A DNA stretch of 64,000 nucleotides from Petrolisthes cinctipes (lineage: Eukaryota; Arthropoda; Malacostraca; Decapoda; Porcellanidae): assembly GCA_033782935.1 (NCBI GenBank), contig JAWQEG010001547.1, positions 77,001-141,000 of the forward strand. The letters are read 5' to 3'. A model generated the notes under the pieces. The model did no database searches, was not told the DNA's origin, and saw only the letters and a list, made by a program, of their open reading frames with translations. Position numbers and translations under genes: made by a program. Positions 1 through 11,100 of this stretch are shown here, piece after piece (the first letter of the stretch is position 1; every line of letters begins with the position of its first letter).

Positions 1-1020
1 AGTGCAGTAAAGTGTGTGAGGAACGATCAGTGGATGGCGGCCTGGAATATTTAGTTATTTCCACATGAACTGCCTGCCGTGCCTGGCTACACGTGACATG
101 CCACACAGTGAGTGCAGTACAGAGTGTGAGGAACGGTCAGTGGATGGTGCCCTGGAATATTTAGTTATTTACACGTGAACTGCCTGCCGTGCCTGGCTAC
201 ACGTGACGTGACACTCAGTGAGTGCACTACAGTGTGTGAGGACCGGTCAGTGGATGGCGGCCCGGAATATTTAGTTATTTACACGTGAACTGCATGCTGT
301 GCCTGGCTACACGTGACGTGCCACATAGTGAGTGCAGTACAGTGTGTGAGGACCGGTCAGTGGATGGCGGCCCGGAATATTTAGTTATTTGCACGTGAAC
401 TGCCTGCCGTGCCTGGCTACACGTGACGTGCCACACAGTGAGTGCAGTACAGTGTGTGAGGACTGGTCAGTATATGGCGGCCTGGAATATTTAGTTATTT
501 ACACATGAACTGTCTGCCTTGCCTGGCTACACATGACGTGCCACACAGTGAGTGCAGTAAAGTGTGTGAGGACCGGTCAGTGAATGGTGGCCTGGAATAT
601 TTAGTAATTTACACGTGAACTGGCTGCCGTGCCTGGGCCTGAAATATTTATTTATTTACACGTGAACTGCCTGCCGTGCCTGGGCCCGGAATATTTAGTT
701 ATTTACACGTAAACTACCTGCTGTGCCTGGCTACACGTGACGTGCCACATAGTGAGTGCAGTACAGTGTGTGAGGACCGGTCAGTAGAAGGCGGCCTGGA
801 ATATATAGTTATTTACACGTGAACTGCCTGCCGTGCCTGGCTACACGTGACATGCCACACAGTGAGTGCAATACAGTGTGTGAGGACTGGTCAGTGGATG
901 GCGGCCTGGAATATTTAGTTATTTACGCGTGAACTGCCTGCCGTGGCTTGCTACACGTGACGTGCCACAAAGTGAGTGCAGTACAGTGTGTGAGGACCGG
1001 TCAGTGGATTGCAACCTGGA
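1..1020 (+). repeat. Lead-in block related to 17.3-18.3 kb
   Basis: From about 94 to 840 this block matches 17,603-18,349 at a constant offset of 17,509, sharing rare variants such as GCATGCTGTG (near 292) and AGTAGAAGG (783). The first about 90 bp match 17,291 onward at offset 17,290. The difference of 219 bp is two full units, one with the 1-bp CCGCCG deletion, present at 17.4-17.6 kb and absent here. Positions 845-1,000 switch to a variant run (AATACAGTG, TTTACGCGTG, GTGGCTTGCTAC) that recurs at 46,045-46,200. Two short units lie near 635 and 680. Confidence 0.8.
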
Positions 1021-2214
1021 ATATTTAGTTATTTACACGTGAACTGCCTGCTGTGCCTGGCTACACGTGACATGCCACACAGTGAGTGCGGTACAGTGTG
1101 TGAGGACTGGTCAGTGGATGGCAGCCTGGAATATTTAGTTATTTACACGTGAACTGCCTGCCGTGCCTGGCTACACATGACGTGACACACAGTGAGTGCA
1201 CTACAGTGTGTGAGGACCGGTCAGTGGATGGCGGCCCGGAATATTTAGTTATTTACACGTGAACTGCCTGCTGTGCCTGGCTACACGTGACGTGCCACAT
1301 AGTGAGTGCAGTACAGTGTGTGAGGACCGGTCAGTGGATGGCGGCCCGGAATATTTAGTTATTTACACGTGAACTGCCTGCTGTGCCTGGCTACACGTGA
1401 CGTGCCACACAGTGACTGCAGTACAGTGTGTGAGGACCGGTCAGTATATGGCGGCCTGGAATATTTAGTAATTTACACGTGAACTGGCTGCCGTGCCTGG
1501 GCCTGAAATATTTAGTTATTTACACGTGAACTGCCTGCCGTGTCTGGGCCTGGAATATTTAGTTATTTACACGTGAACTGCCTGCCGTGCCTGGCTACAC
1601 GTGACGTGCCCCAAAGTGAGTGCAGTACAGTGTGTGAGGACCGGTCGGTGGATGGCGGCCTGGAATATTTAGTTATTTACACGTGAACTGCCTGCCGTGC
1701 CTGGCTACACGTGACGTGCCACACAGTGAGTGCAGTTTCGTGTGTGAGGACCGGTCAGCGAATGGCGGGCTGGAATATTTAGTTATTTACACATAAACTG
1801 CCTGCCGTGCCTGGCTACACGGGACGTGACACACAGTGAGTGCAGTACCGTGTGTGAGGACCGATCGGTGGATGGCGGCCTGTAATATTTAATTATTTAC
1901 ACATGAACTGCCTGCCGTGCCTGGCTACACGTGACGTTCCACACAGTGAGTGCAGTACAGTGTGTGATGACCGATCAGTGGATGGCGGCCTGGAATATTT
2001 AGTTATTTATATGTGAACTGCCTGCCGTGCCTGGCTACACGTGACGTGAAACACAGTGAGTGCAGTACAGTGTGTGAGGAACGATCAGTGGATGGCGGCC
2101 TGGAATATTTAGTTATTTACACGTGAACTGCCTGCCATGCCTGGCTACACGTGACGTGCCAAACAGTGAGTGCAGGACAGTGTGTGAGGACCGGTCAGTG
2201 GATGGCGGCCCGGA
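1021..2214 (+). repeat. 1,194-bp repeat, first copy
   Basis: Positions 1,021-2,046 recur at 2,215-3,240 with offset 1,194, which is exactly ten full and two short units. It holds an ordered suite of variants: TGCCCCAAAG, CAGTTTCG with AGCGAATGG, CACATAAAC, GATCGGTGG with TAATATTTAATTATTT, GTTCCACAC with TGATGACC, then TTTATATGTG. The remaining 168 bp (2,047-2,214), with TGAAACAC, TGCCATGCC and CCAAACAG, are not repeated at 3.24 kb but are found at 10.6-10.77 kb. Confidence 0.85.
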
Positions 2215-3240
2215 ATATTTAGTTATTTACACGTGAACTGCCTGCTGTGCCTGGCTACACGTGACATGCCACACAGTGAGTGCGGTACAGTGTGTGAGGA
2301 CTGGTCAGTGGATGGCAGCCTGGAATATTTAGTTATTTACACGTGAACTGCCTGCCGTGCCTGGCTACACATGACGTGACACACAGTGAGTGCACTACAG
2401 TGTGTGAGGACCGGTCAGTGGATGGCGGCCCGGAATATTTAGTTATTTACACGTGAACTGCCTGCTGTGCCTGGCTACACGTGACGTGCCACATAGTGAG
2501 TGCAGTACAGTGTGTGAGGACCGGTCAGTGGATGGCGGCCCGGAATATTTAGTTATTTACACGTGAACTGCCTGCCGTGCCTGGCTACACGTGACGTGCC
2601 ACACAGTGACTGCAGTACAGTGTGTGAGGACCGGTCAGTATATGGCGGCCTGGAATATTTAGTAATTTACACGTGAACTGGCTGCCGTGCCTGGGCCTGA
2701 AATATTTAGTTATTTACACGTGAACTGCCTGCCGTGCCTGGGCCTGGAATATTTAGTTATTTACACGTGAACTGCCTGCCGTGCCTGGCTACACGTGACG
2801 TGCCCCAAAGTGAGTGCAGTACAGTGTGTGAGGACCGGTCGGTGGATGGCGGCCTGGAATATTTAGTTATTTACACGTGAACTGCCTGCCGTGCCTGGCT
2901 ACACGTGACGTGCCACACAGTGAGTGCAGTTTCGTGTGTGAGGACCGGTCAGCGAATGGCGGCCTGGAATATTTAGTTATTTACACATAAACTGCCTGCC
3001 GTGCCTGGCTACACGGGACGTGACACACAGTGAGTGCAGTACCGTGTGTGAGGACCGATCGGTGGATGGCGGCCTGTAATATTTAATTATTTACACATGA
3101 ACTGCCTGCCGTGCCTGGCTACACGTGACGTTCCACACAGTGAGTGCAGTACAGTGTGTGATGACCGATCAGTGGATGGCGGCCTGGAATATTTAGTTAT
3201 TTATATGTGAACTGCCTGCCGTGCCTGGCTACACGTGACG
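2215..3240 (+). repeat. 1,194-bp repeat, second (partial) copy
   Basis: Near-identical to 1,021-2,046. Differences include GCGGGCTGG near 1,767 against GCGGCCTGG here, and CTGCTGTGCC against CTGCCGTGCC just before AGTGACTGC. The block is missing from the equivalent place at 10,770, where the HOR passes directly from the 2,220-like sequence to the 3,195-like sequence. So 974 bp (eight full and two short units) sit at 2,221-3,194 as a local duplication specific to this copy. Confidence 0.85.
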
Positions 3241-4953
3241 TGCCACACAGTGAGTGCAGTACAGTGTGTAAGGAACGGTCAGTGAATGGCGGCCTTGAAT
3301 ATTTAGTTATTTACATGTGAACAGCCTGCCGAGCCTGGCTACACGTGACGTGACACACAGTGAGTGCAGTAAAGTGTGTAAGGAATGGTCTGTGGATGGC
3401 GCCCTGGAATATTTAGTTATTTACACGTGAACTGCCTGCCGTGCCTGGTTACACAAGATGTGCCACACAGTGAGTGCAGTACAGTGTGTGAGGACCGGTC
3501 AGTGGATGGCGGCCTGGAATATTTAGTTATTTACACGTGAACTGCCTGATGTGGCTTGCTACACGTGACGTGCCACAAAGTGAGTGCAGTACAGTGTGTG
3601 AGGACCGGTCAGTGGATTGCAACCTGGAATATTTAGTTATTTACACGTGAAATGCCTGCCGTGCCTGGCTACACGTGACATGCCACACAGTGAGTGCGGT
3701 ACAGTATGTGAGGACTGGTCAGTGGATGGCAGCCTGGAATATTTAGTTATTTACACGTGAACTGCCTGCCGTGCCTGGCTACACGTGACGTGACACACAG
3801 TGAGTGCACTACAGTGTGTGAGGACCGGTCAGTGGATGGCGGCCCGGAATATTTAGTTATTTACAATTGAACTGCCTGCTGTGCCTGGCTACACGAGACG
3901 TGCCACATAGTGAGTGCAGTACAGTGTGTGAGGACCGGTCAGTGGATGGCGGCCTGGAATATTTAGTTATTTACACATGAACTGGCTGCTGTGCCTGGGC
4001 CTGGAATATTTAGTTATTTACATGTGAACTGCCTGCCGAGCCTGGCTACACGTGACGTGACACACAGTGAGTGCAGTACAGTGTGTGAGGAACGATCAGT
4101 GGATGGCGGCCTGGAATATTTAGTTATTTCCACGTGAACTGCCTGCCGTGCCTGGCTACACGTGACGTGCCACACAGTGAGTGCAGTACAGTGTGTGAGG
4201 ACCGGTCAGTGGATGGCGGCCCGGAATATTTAGTTATTTACACGTGAACTGCCTGCCGTGCCTGGCTACACGTGAAGTGCCACACAGTGAGTGCAGTGCA
4301 GTGTGTGAGGACCTGTCAGTGAATGGCGGCCTGGAATATTTAGTTATTTACACGTGAACTGGCTGCCGAGCCTGGCTACACGTGACGTGACACACAGTGA
4401 GTGCAGTACAGTGTGTGAGGAACGATCAGTGGATGGTGCCCTGGAATATTTAGTTATTTACACGTGAACTGCCTGCCGTGCCTGGCTACACGTGACGTGC
4501 CACACAGTGAGTGCAGTACAGTGTGTGAGGACCGGTCAGTGGATGGCGGTCTGGAATATTTAGTTATTTACACGTGAACTGGCTTCCGTGACTGGGCCTA
4601 GAATATTTAGGTATTTACACGTGAACTGCCTGCCGTGCCTGGCTACACGTGACGTGCCACACAGTAAGTGCAGTACAGTGTGTGAGGACCGGTCAGTGGA
4701 TGGCGGCCTGGAATATTTAGTTATTTACACGTGAACTGCCTGCCGTGCCTGGCTACACGTGACGTGCCACAAAGTGAGTGCAGTACAGTGTGAGGACCGG
4801 TCAGTGGATGGCGGCCTGGAATATTTAGTTATTTACACGTGAACTGCCTGCCGTGCCTGGCTACACGTGACGTGCCACACAGTGTGCAGTTTCGTGTGTG
4901 AGGACCGGTCAGCGAATGGCGGCCTGGAATATTTAGTTATTTACACATGAACT

Positions 4954-4981
4954 GCCTGCCTTGCCTGGCTAAACGTTAATT
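4954..4981 (+). repeat. 28-bp internal duplication
   Basis: GCCTGCCTTGCCTGGCTA followed by AACGTTAATT is inserted before a second ACCTGCCTTGCCTGGCTAC. The middle E-box is decayed to AAACGTTA. The preceding unit carries the 2-bp deletion CAGTGTGCAGTTTCG. Confidence 0.9.
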
Positions 4982-5458
4982 ACCTGCCTTGCCTGGCTAC
5001 ACGTGACATGACATACAGTGAGTGCAGTACAGTGTATGACGAATGGTCAGTGGATGGCGCCCTGGAATATTTAGTTATTTACATGTGAACTGCCTGCCGT
5101 GCCTGGCTACACGTGACGTGCCACACAGTGAGTGCACTACAGTGTGTGAGGACCGGTCAGTGGATGGCGGCCTGGAATATTTAGTTATTTACACGTGAAC
5201 TGGCTGCCGTGCCTGGGCCTGGAATATTTAGTTATTTACACTTGAACTGCCTGCCGTGCCTGGCTACACGTGACGTGCCACACAGTAAGTGCAGTACAGT
5301 GTGTAAGGAATGGTCAGTGAATGGCGGCCTGAAATATTTAGTTATTTACAAGTGAACTGCCTGCCGAGCCTGGCTACACGTGACGTGACACACAGTGAGT
5401 GCAGTACAGTGCGTGAGGAATGGTCAGTGGATGACGCCCTGGAATATTTAGTTATTTA

Positions 5459-5497
5459 CACGTGAACTGCCTGCCGTGCCTGGCTACACGTGACGTG
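5459..5497 (+). other. Paired E-box motifs within the monomer
   Basis: Two CACGTG palindromes lie at 5459-5464 and 5487-5492, 28 bp apart; the second is directly followed by ACGTG. CACGTG is the site bound by many bHLH and bHLH-ZIP proteins. CACGTGAC, read on the other strand as GTCACGTG, fits the budding-yeast CDEI centromere element consensus RTCACRTG. The trailing GACGTG fits the RCGTG core of bHLH-PAS sites. These matches are short and would arise by chance in many sequences. What is notable is only their retention in hundreds of copies, with loss mostly by CpG transitions (CACATG, CATGTG). No function is claimed. Confidence 0.4.
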
Positions 5498-5570
5498 CCA
5501 CACAGTGAGTGCAGTACAGTGTGTGAGGACCGGTCAGTGGATGGCGGCCTGAAATATTTAGTTATTTACA
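5461..5570 (+). repeat. Representative full 110-bp monomer
   Basis: This copy is close to the consensus. From the start: a half E-box and GAACTGCCTGCCGTGCCTGG, the second CACGTG followed by ACGTG (5487-5497), CACACAGTGAGTGCAGTACAGTGTGTG with CACACA and TGTGTG able to pair as a 6-bp stem, GACCGGTC (5528-5535), GGATGGCGGCCT, then the AT-rich block. The start point is arbitrary because the array is continuous. The consensus is about 55% GC, but 16 of 20 bases in the AT-rich block are A or T. 110 leaves remainder 2 when divided by 3, so the reading frame changes at every unit. The hexamers AATATT, CACGTG (twice) and ACCGGT are restriction sites (SspI, PmlI, AgeI), so genomic digests should give a ladder. 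Confidence 0.95.
5528..5535. other. 8-bp palindrome GACCGGTC of the full unit
   Basis: A perfect 8-bp palindrome found in most full units. Frequent variants are GACTGGTC, GACCGATC, GAACGGTC and GAACGATC. Most of these are CpG transitions or a C to A change. The variant identity is consistent within HOR positions, so it serves as a marker of lineage. It is absent from the 47-bp units. Confidence 0.7.
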
Positions 5571-5617
5571 CGTGAACTGGCTGCCGTGCCTGGGCCTGGA
5601 ATATTTAGTTATTTAAA
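5571..5617 (+). repeat. Representative 47-bp short unit (internal 63-bp deletion)
   Basis: Relative to the full unit, the 63 bp from CTACACGTG to GGATGGCG are missing, leaving GCCTGGGCCTGGAATATT at the join. Both flanking GCCTGG hexamers are kept, so this was not a simple collapse of one direct repeat onto the other. The short unit keeps the first CACGTG and the AT-rich block and loses the second CACGTG, the ACGTG, the CACACA/TGTGTG arms and GACCGGTC. I count about 140 such joins in the window. They often come in adjacent pairs, for example near 1,490/1,545, 2,690/2,735, 6,938/6,985, 33,605/33,655 and 59,245/59,295. Join variants include GGGCCCGG, GGGCCCTG, GGGCCAGG, GGGCATGG and TGTGCCTGG, which help tell HOR copies apart. 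Confidence 0.93.
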
Positions 5618-8105
5618 CGTGAACTGCCTGCCGTGCCTGGCTACACGTGACGTGCCACAAAGTGAGTGCAGTACAGTGTGTGAGGACCGGTCAGTGGATG
5701 GCGGCCCGGAATATTTAGTTATTTACACGTGAAGTGCCTGCCGTGCCTGGCTACACGTGACATGCCACACAGTGAGTGCAGTACAGTGTGTGAGGACCGG
5801 TCAGTATATGGCGGCCTGGAATATTTAGTTATTTACACATGAACTGTCTGCCTTGCCTGGCTACACATGACGTGCCACACAGTGAGTGCAGTACAGTGTG
5901 TGAGGACCGGTCAGTGAATGGTGGCCTGGAATATTTAGTAATTTACACGTGAACTGGCTGCCGTGTCTGGGCCTGAAATATTTAGTTATTTACACGTGAA
6001 CTGCCTGCCGTGCCTGGGCCCTGAATATTTAGTTATTTACACGTAAACTACCTGCTGTGCCTGGCTACACGTGACGTGACACACAGTGAGTGCAGTACAG
6101 TGTGTGAGGAACGATCAGTGGATGGCGGCCTGGAATATTTAGTTATTTCCACATGAACTGCCTGCCGTGCCTGGCTACACGTGACGTGCCACACAGTGAG
6201 TGCTGTACAGTGTGTGAGGACCGGTCAGTGGATGGCGGCCCGGAATATTTAGTTATTTACATGTGAACTGCCGCCGTGCCTGGCTACACGTGACGTGCCA
6301 CACAGTGAGTGCAGTACAGTGTGTGAGGACCGGTCAGTGGATTGCAACCTGGAATATTTAGTTATTTACACGTGAACTGCCTGCCGTGCCTGGCTACACG
6401 TGACATGCCACACAGTGAGTGCAGTACAGAGTGTGAGGAACGGTCAGTGGATGGTGCCCTGGAATATTTAGTTATTTACACGTGAACTGCCTGCCGTGCC
6501 TGGCTACACGTGACGTGACACTCAGTGAGTGCACTACAGTGTGTGAGGACCGGTCAGTGGATGGCGGCCCGGAATATTTAGTTATTTACACGTGAACTGC
6601 CTGCTGTGCCTGGCTACACGTGACGTGCCACATAGTGAGTGCAGTACAGTGTGTGAGGACCGGTCAGTGGATGGCGGCCCGGAATATTTAGTTATTTACA
6701 CGTGAACTGCCTGCCGTGCCTGGCTACACGTGACGTGCCACACAGTGAGTGCAGTACAGTGTGTGAGGACCGGTCAGTATATGGCGGCCTGGAATATTTA
6801 GTTATTTACACATGAACTGTCTGCCTTGCCTGGCTACACATGACGTGCCACACAGTGAGTGCAGTACAGTGTGTGAGGACCGGTCAGTGAATGGTGGCCT
6901 GGAATATTTAGTAATTTACACGTGAACTGGCTGCCGTGCCTGGGCCTGAAATATTTAGTTATTTACACGTGAACTGCCTGCCGTGCCTGGGCCCGGAATA
7001 TTTAGTTATTTACACGTAAACTACCTGCTGTGCCTGGCTACACGTGACGTGCCACATAGTGAGTGCAGTACAGTGTGTGAGGACCGGTCAGTAGATGGTG
7101 GCCTCGAATATATAGTTATTTACACGTGAACTGCCTGCCGTGCCTGGCTACATGTGACGTGCCACACAGTGAGTGCACTACAGTGTGTGAGGACCGGTCA
7201 TTGAATGGCGGCCTGGAATATTTAGTTATTTACACGTGAACTGCCTGCTGTGCCTGGCTACACGTGACGCGCCACAGAGTGAGTGCAGTACAGTGTGTGA
7301 GGACCGGTCAGTGGATGGCGGCCTGGAATATTTAGTTATTTACACATGAACTGGCTGCTGTGCCTGGGCCTGGAATATTTAGTTATTTCCACATGAACTG
7401 CCTGCCGTGCCTGGCTACACGTGACGTGCCACACAGTGAGTGCAGTACAGTGTGTGAGGACCGGTCAGTGGATGGCGGCCCGGAATATTTAGTTATTTAC
7501 ACGTGAACTGCCGCCGTGCCTGGCTACACGTGACGTGTCACACAGTGAGTGCAGTACAGTGTGTGAGGACCTGTCAGTGAATGGCAGCCTGGAATATTTA
7601 GTTATTTACACGTGAACTGGCTGCCGAGCCTGGCTACACGTGACGTGACACACAGTGAGTGCAGTACAGAGTGTTTTGAACGGTCAGTGGATGGTGCCCT
7701 GGAATATTTAGTTATTTACACGTGAACTGCCTGCCGTGCCTTACAACACGTGACGTGCCACACAGTGAGTGCAGTACAGTGTGTGAGGACCGGTCAGTGG
7801 ATGGCGGTCTGGAATATTTAGTTATTTACACGTGAACGGGCTGCCGTGCCTGGGCCTGGAATATTTAGTTATTTACACGTGAACTGCCTGCCGTGCCTGG
7901 CTACACATGACGTGCCACACAGTAAGTGCAGTACAGTGTGTGAGGACCGGTCAGTGAATGGCAGCCTGGAATAATTAGTTATTTACACGTGAACTGCCTG
8001 CCGTGCCTGGCTACACGTGACGTGCCACAAAGTGAGTGCAGTACAGTGTGTGAGGACCGGTCAGTGGATGGCGGCATGGAATATTTAGTTATTTACACAT
8101 GAACT

Positions 8106-8133
8106 GCCTGCCTTGCCTGGCTAAACGTTAATT
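8106..8133 (+). repeat. 28-bp internal duplication
   Basis: Middle E-box decayed to AAACGTTA. Preceded by a CACAAAG unit rather than the usual CAGTGTGCAGTTTCG unit. Its HOR partner at 15,681 has lost the insertion. Confidence 0.9.
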
Positions 8134-11100
8134 GCCTGCCTTGCCTGGCTACACGTGACATGACATACAGTGAGTGCAGTACAGTGTATGACGAACGGTC
8201 AGTGGATGGCGCCCAGGAATATTTAGTTATTTACATGTGAACTGCCTGCCGTGCCTGGCTACACGAGACGTGCCACACAGTGAGTGCACTACAGTGTGTG
8301 AGGACCGGTCAGTGGATGGCGCCCTGGAATATTTAGTTATTTACACGTGAACTGGCTGCCGTGCCTGGGCCTGGAATATTTAGTTATTTACACGTGAACT
8401 GCCTGCTGTGCCTGGCTACACGTGACGTGCCACACAGTGAGTGCAGTACAGTGTGTGAGGACCGATCGGTGGATAGCGGCCTGGAATATTTAGTTATTTA
8501 CACGTGAACTGCCTGCCGTGCCTGGCTACACGTGACACGCCACAGAGTGAGTGCAGTACAGTGTGTGAGGACCGGTTAGTGGATGGCGGCCTGGAATATT
8601 TAGTTATTTACACATGAACTGGCTGCTGTGCCTGGGCCTGGAATATTTAGTTATTTACATGTGAACTGCCTGCCGAGCCTGGCTACACGTGACGTGACAC
8701 ACAGTGAGTGCAGTACAGTGTGTGAGGAACGATCAGTGGATGGCGGCCTGGAATATTTAGTTATTTCCACGTGAACTGCCTGCCGTGCCTGGCTACACGT
8801 GACGTGCCACACAGTGAGTGCAGTACAGTGTGTGAGGACCGGTCAGTGGATGGCGGCCCGGAATATTTAGTTATTTACACGTGAACTGCCTGCCGTGCCT
8901 GGCTACACGTGACGTGCCACACAGTGAGTGCAGTACAGTGTGTGAGGACCGGTCAGTGGATTGCAACCTTGAATATTTAGTTATTTACACGTGAACTGCC
9001 TGCCGTGCCTGGCTACACGTGACATGCCACACAGTGAGTGCAGTACAGAGTGTGAGGAACGGTCAGTGGATGGTGCCCTGGAATATTTAGTTATTTACAC
9101 GTGAACTGCCTGCCGTGCCTGGCTACACGTGACGTGACACTCAGTGAGTGCACTACAGTGTGTGAGGACCGGTCAGTAGATGGCGGCCCGGAATATTTAG
9201 TTATTTACACGTGAACTGCCTGCTGTGCCTGGCTACACATGACGTGCCACATAGTGAGTGCAGTACAGTGTGTGAGGACCGGTCAATGGATGGCGGCCCG
9301 GAATATTTAGTTATTTACACGTGAACTGCCTGCCGTGCCTGGCTACACGTGACGTGCCACACAGTGAGTGCAGTACAGTGTGTGAGGACCGGTCAGTATA
9401 TGGCGGCCTGGAATATTTAGTTATTTACACATGAACTGTCTGCCTTGCCTGGCTACACATGACGTGCCACACAGTGAGTGCAGTACAGTGTGTGAGGACC
9501 GGTCAGTGAATGGTGGCCTGGAATATTTAGTAATTTACACGTGAACTGCCTGCTGTGCCTGGCTACACGTGACGCGCCACAGAGTGAGTGCAGTACAGTG
9601 TGTGAGGACCGGTCAGTGGATGGCGGCCTGGAATATTTAGTTATTTACACATGAACTGGCTGCTGTGCCTGGGCCTGGAATATTTAGTTATTTACATGTG
9701 AACTGCCTGCCGAGCCTGGCTACACATGACGTGACACACAGTGAGTGCAGTAAAGTGTGTGAGGAACGATCAGTGGATGGCGGCCTGGAATATTTAGTTA
9801 TTTCCACATGAACTGCCTGCCGTGCCTGGCTACACGTGACGTGCCACACAGTGAGTGCAGTACAGTGTGGGAGGACCGGTCAGTGGATGGCGGCCCGGAA
9901 TATTTAGTTATTTACACGTGAACTGCCTGCCGTGCCTGGCTACACGTGACGTGCCACACAGTGACTGCAGTACAGTGTGTGAGGACCGGTCAGTATATGG
10001 CGGCCTGGAATATTTAGTAATTTACACGTGAACTGGCTGCCGTGCCTGGGCCTGAAATATTTAGTTATTTACACGTGAACTGCCTGCCGTGCCTGGGCCT
10101 GGAATATTTAGTTATTTACACGTGAACTGCCTGCCGTGCCTGGCTACACGTGACGTGCCCCAAAGTGAGTGCAGTACAGTGTGTGAGGACCGGTCGGTGG
10201 ATGGCGGCCTGGAATATTTAGTTATTTACACGTGAACTGCCTGCCGTGCCTGGCTACACGTGACGTGCCACACAGTGAGTGCAGTTTCGTGTGTGAGGAC
10301 CGGTCAGCGAATGGCGGCCTGGAATATTTAGTTATTTACACATAAACTGCCTGCCGTGCCTGGCTACACGGGACGTGACACACAGTGAGTGCAGTACCGT
10401 GTGTGAGGACCGATCGGTGGATGGCGGCCTGTAATATTTAATTATTTACACATGAACTGCCTGCCGTGCCTGGCTACACGTGACGTTCCACACCATGAGT
10501 GCAGTACAGTGTGTGATGACCGATCAGTGGATGGCGGCCTGGAATATTTAGTTATTTATATGTGAACTGCCTGCCGTGCCTGGCTACACGTGACGTGAAA
10601 CACAGTGAGTGCAGTACAGTGTGTGAGGAACGATCAGTGGATGGCGGCCTGGAATATTTAGTTATTTACACGTGAACTGCCTGCCATGCCTGGCTACACG
10701 TGACGTGCCAAACAGTGAGTGCAGGACAGTGTGTGAGGACCGGTCAGTGGATGGCGGCCCGGAATATTTAGTTATTTACACGTGAACTGCCTGCTGTGCC
10801 TGGCTACACGTGACGTGCCACACAGTGAGTGCAGTACAGTGTGTAAGGAACGGTCAGTGAATGGCGGCCTGGAATATTTAGTTATTTACATGTGAACAGC
10901 CTGCCGAGCCTGGCTACACGTGACGTGACACACAGTGAGTGCAGTAAAGTGTGTAAGGAATGGTCTGTGGATGGCGCCCTGGAATATTTAGTTATTTACA
11001 CGTGAACTGCCTGCCGTGCCTGGTTACACAAGATGTGCCACACAGTGAGTGCAGTACAGTGTGTGAGGACCGGTCAGTGGATGGCGGCCTGGAATATTTA

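Larger units (their letters stand above)
3195..10769 (+). repeat. 7,575-bp higher-order repeat, copy 1
   Basis: Each position from 3,195 recurs 7,575 bp later (checked at 3,271/10,846, 4,081/11,656 and 7,090/14,665). The period equals 62 full and 15 short units plus two 28-bp insertions, less 6 bp of small deletions; I count 15 short joins in this stretch. Signature variants shared only by the two copies include GTGTTTTGAACGG (near 7,672), GCCTTACAACACG (near 7,738) and a 2-bp shortened GTACAGTGTGAGG (near 4,782). The last part, about 9,918-10,769, matches 1,367-2,220 at offset 8,549, so the sequence before 2,220 is the tail of a preceding copy. Confidence 0.88.

Noticed and set aside
4890..4920. 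CENP-B box in the TTTCGTGTGTGAGGACCGG variant
   Set aside because: The required pattern TTCGNNNNANNCGGG fails: there is no A at the needed place and the CGG is too far away.
5461..5570. tRNA-derived SINE with pol III A and B boxes
   Set aside because: TGGCTACACG only partly fits an A box and nothing fits the GGTTCGANTCC B box. No poly-A tail or target-site duplication is seen.
5551..5580. Yeast-type ARS consensus or TATA box in ATATTTAGTTATTTA
   Set aside because: Only about 8 of 11 positions fit the ARS consensus, and there is no adjoining promoter feature. AT-rich 15-mers match such patterns by chance.
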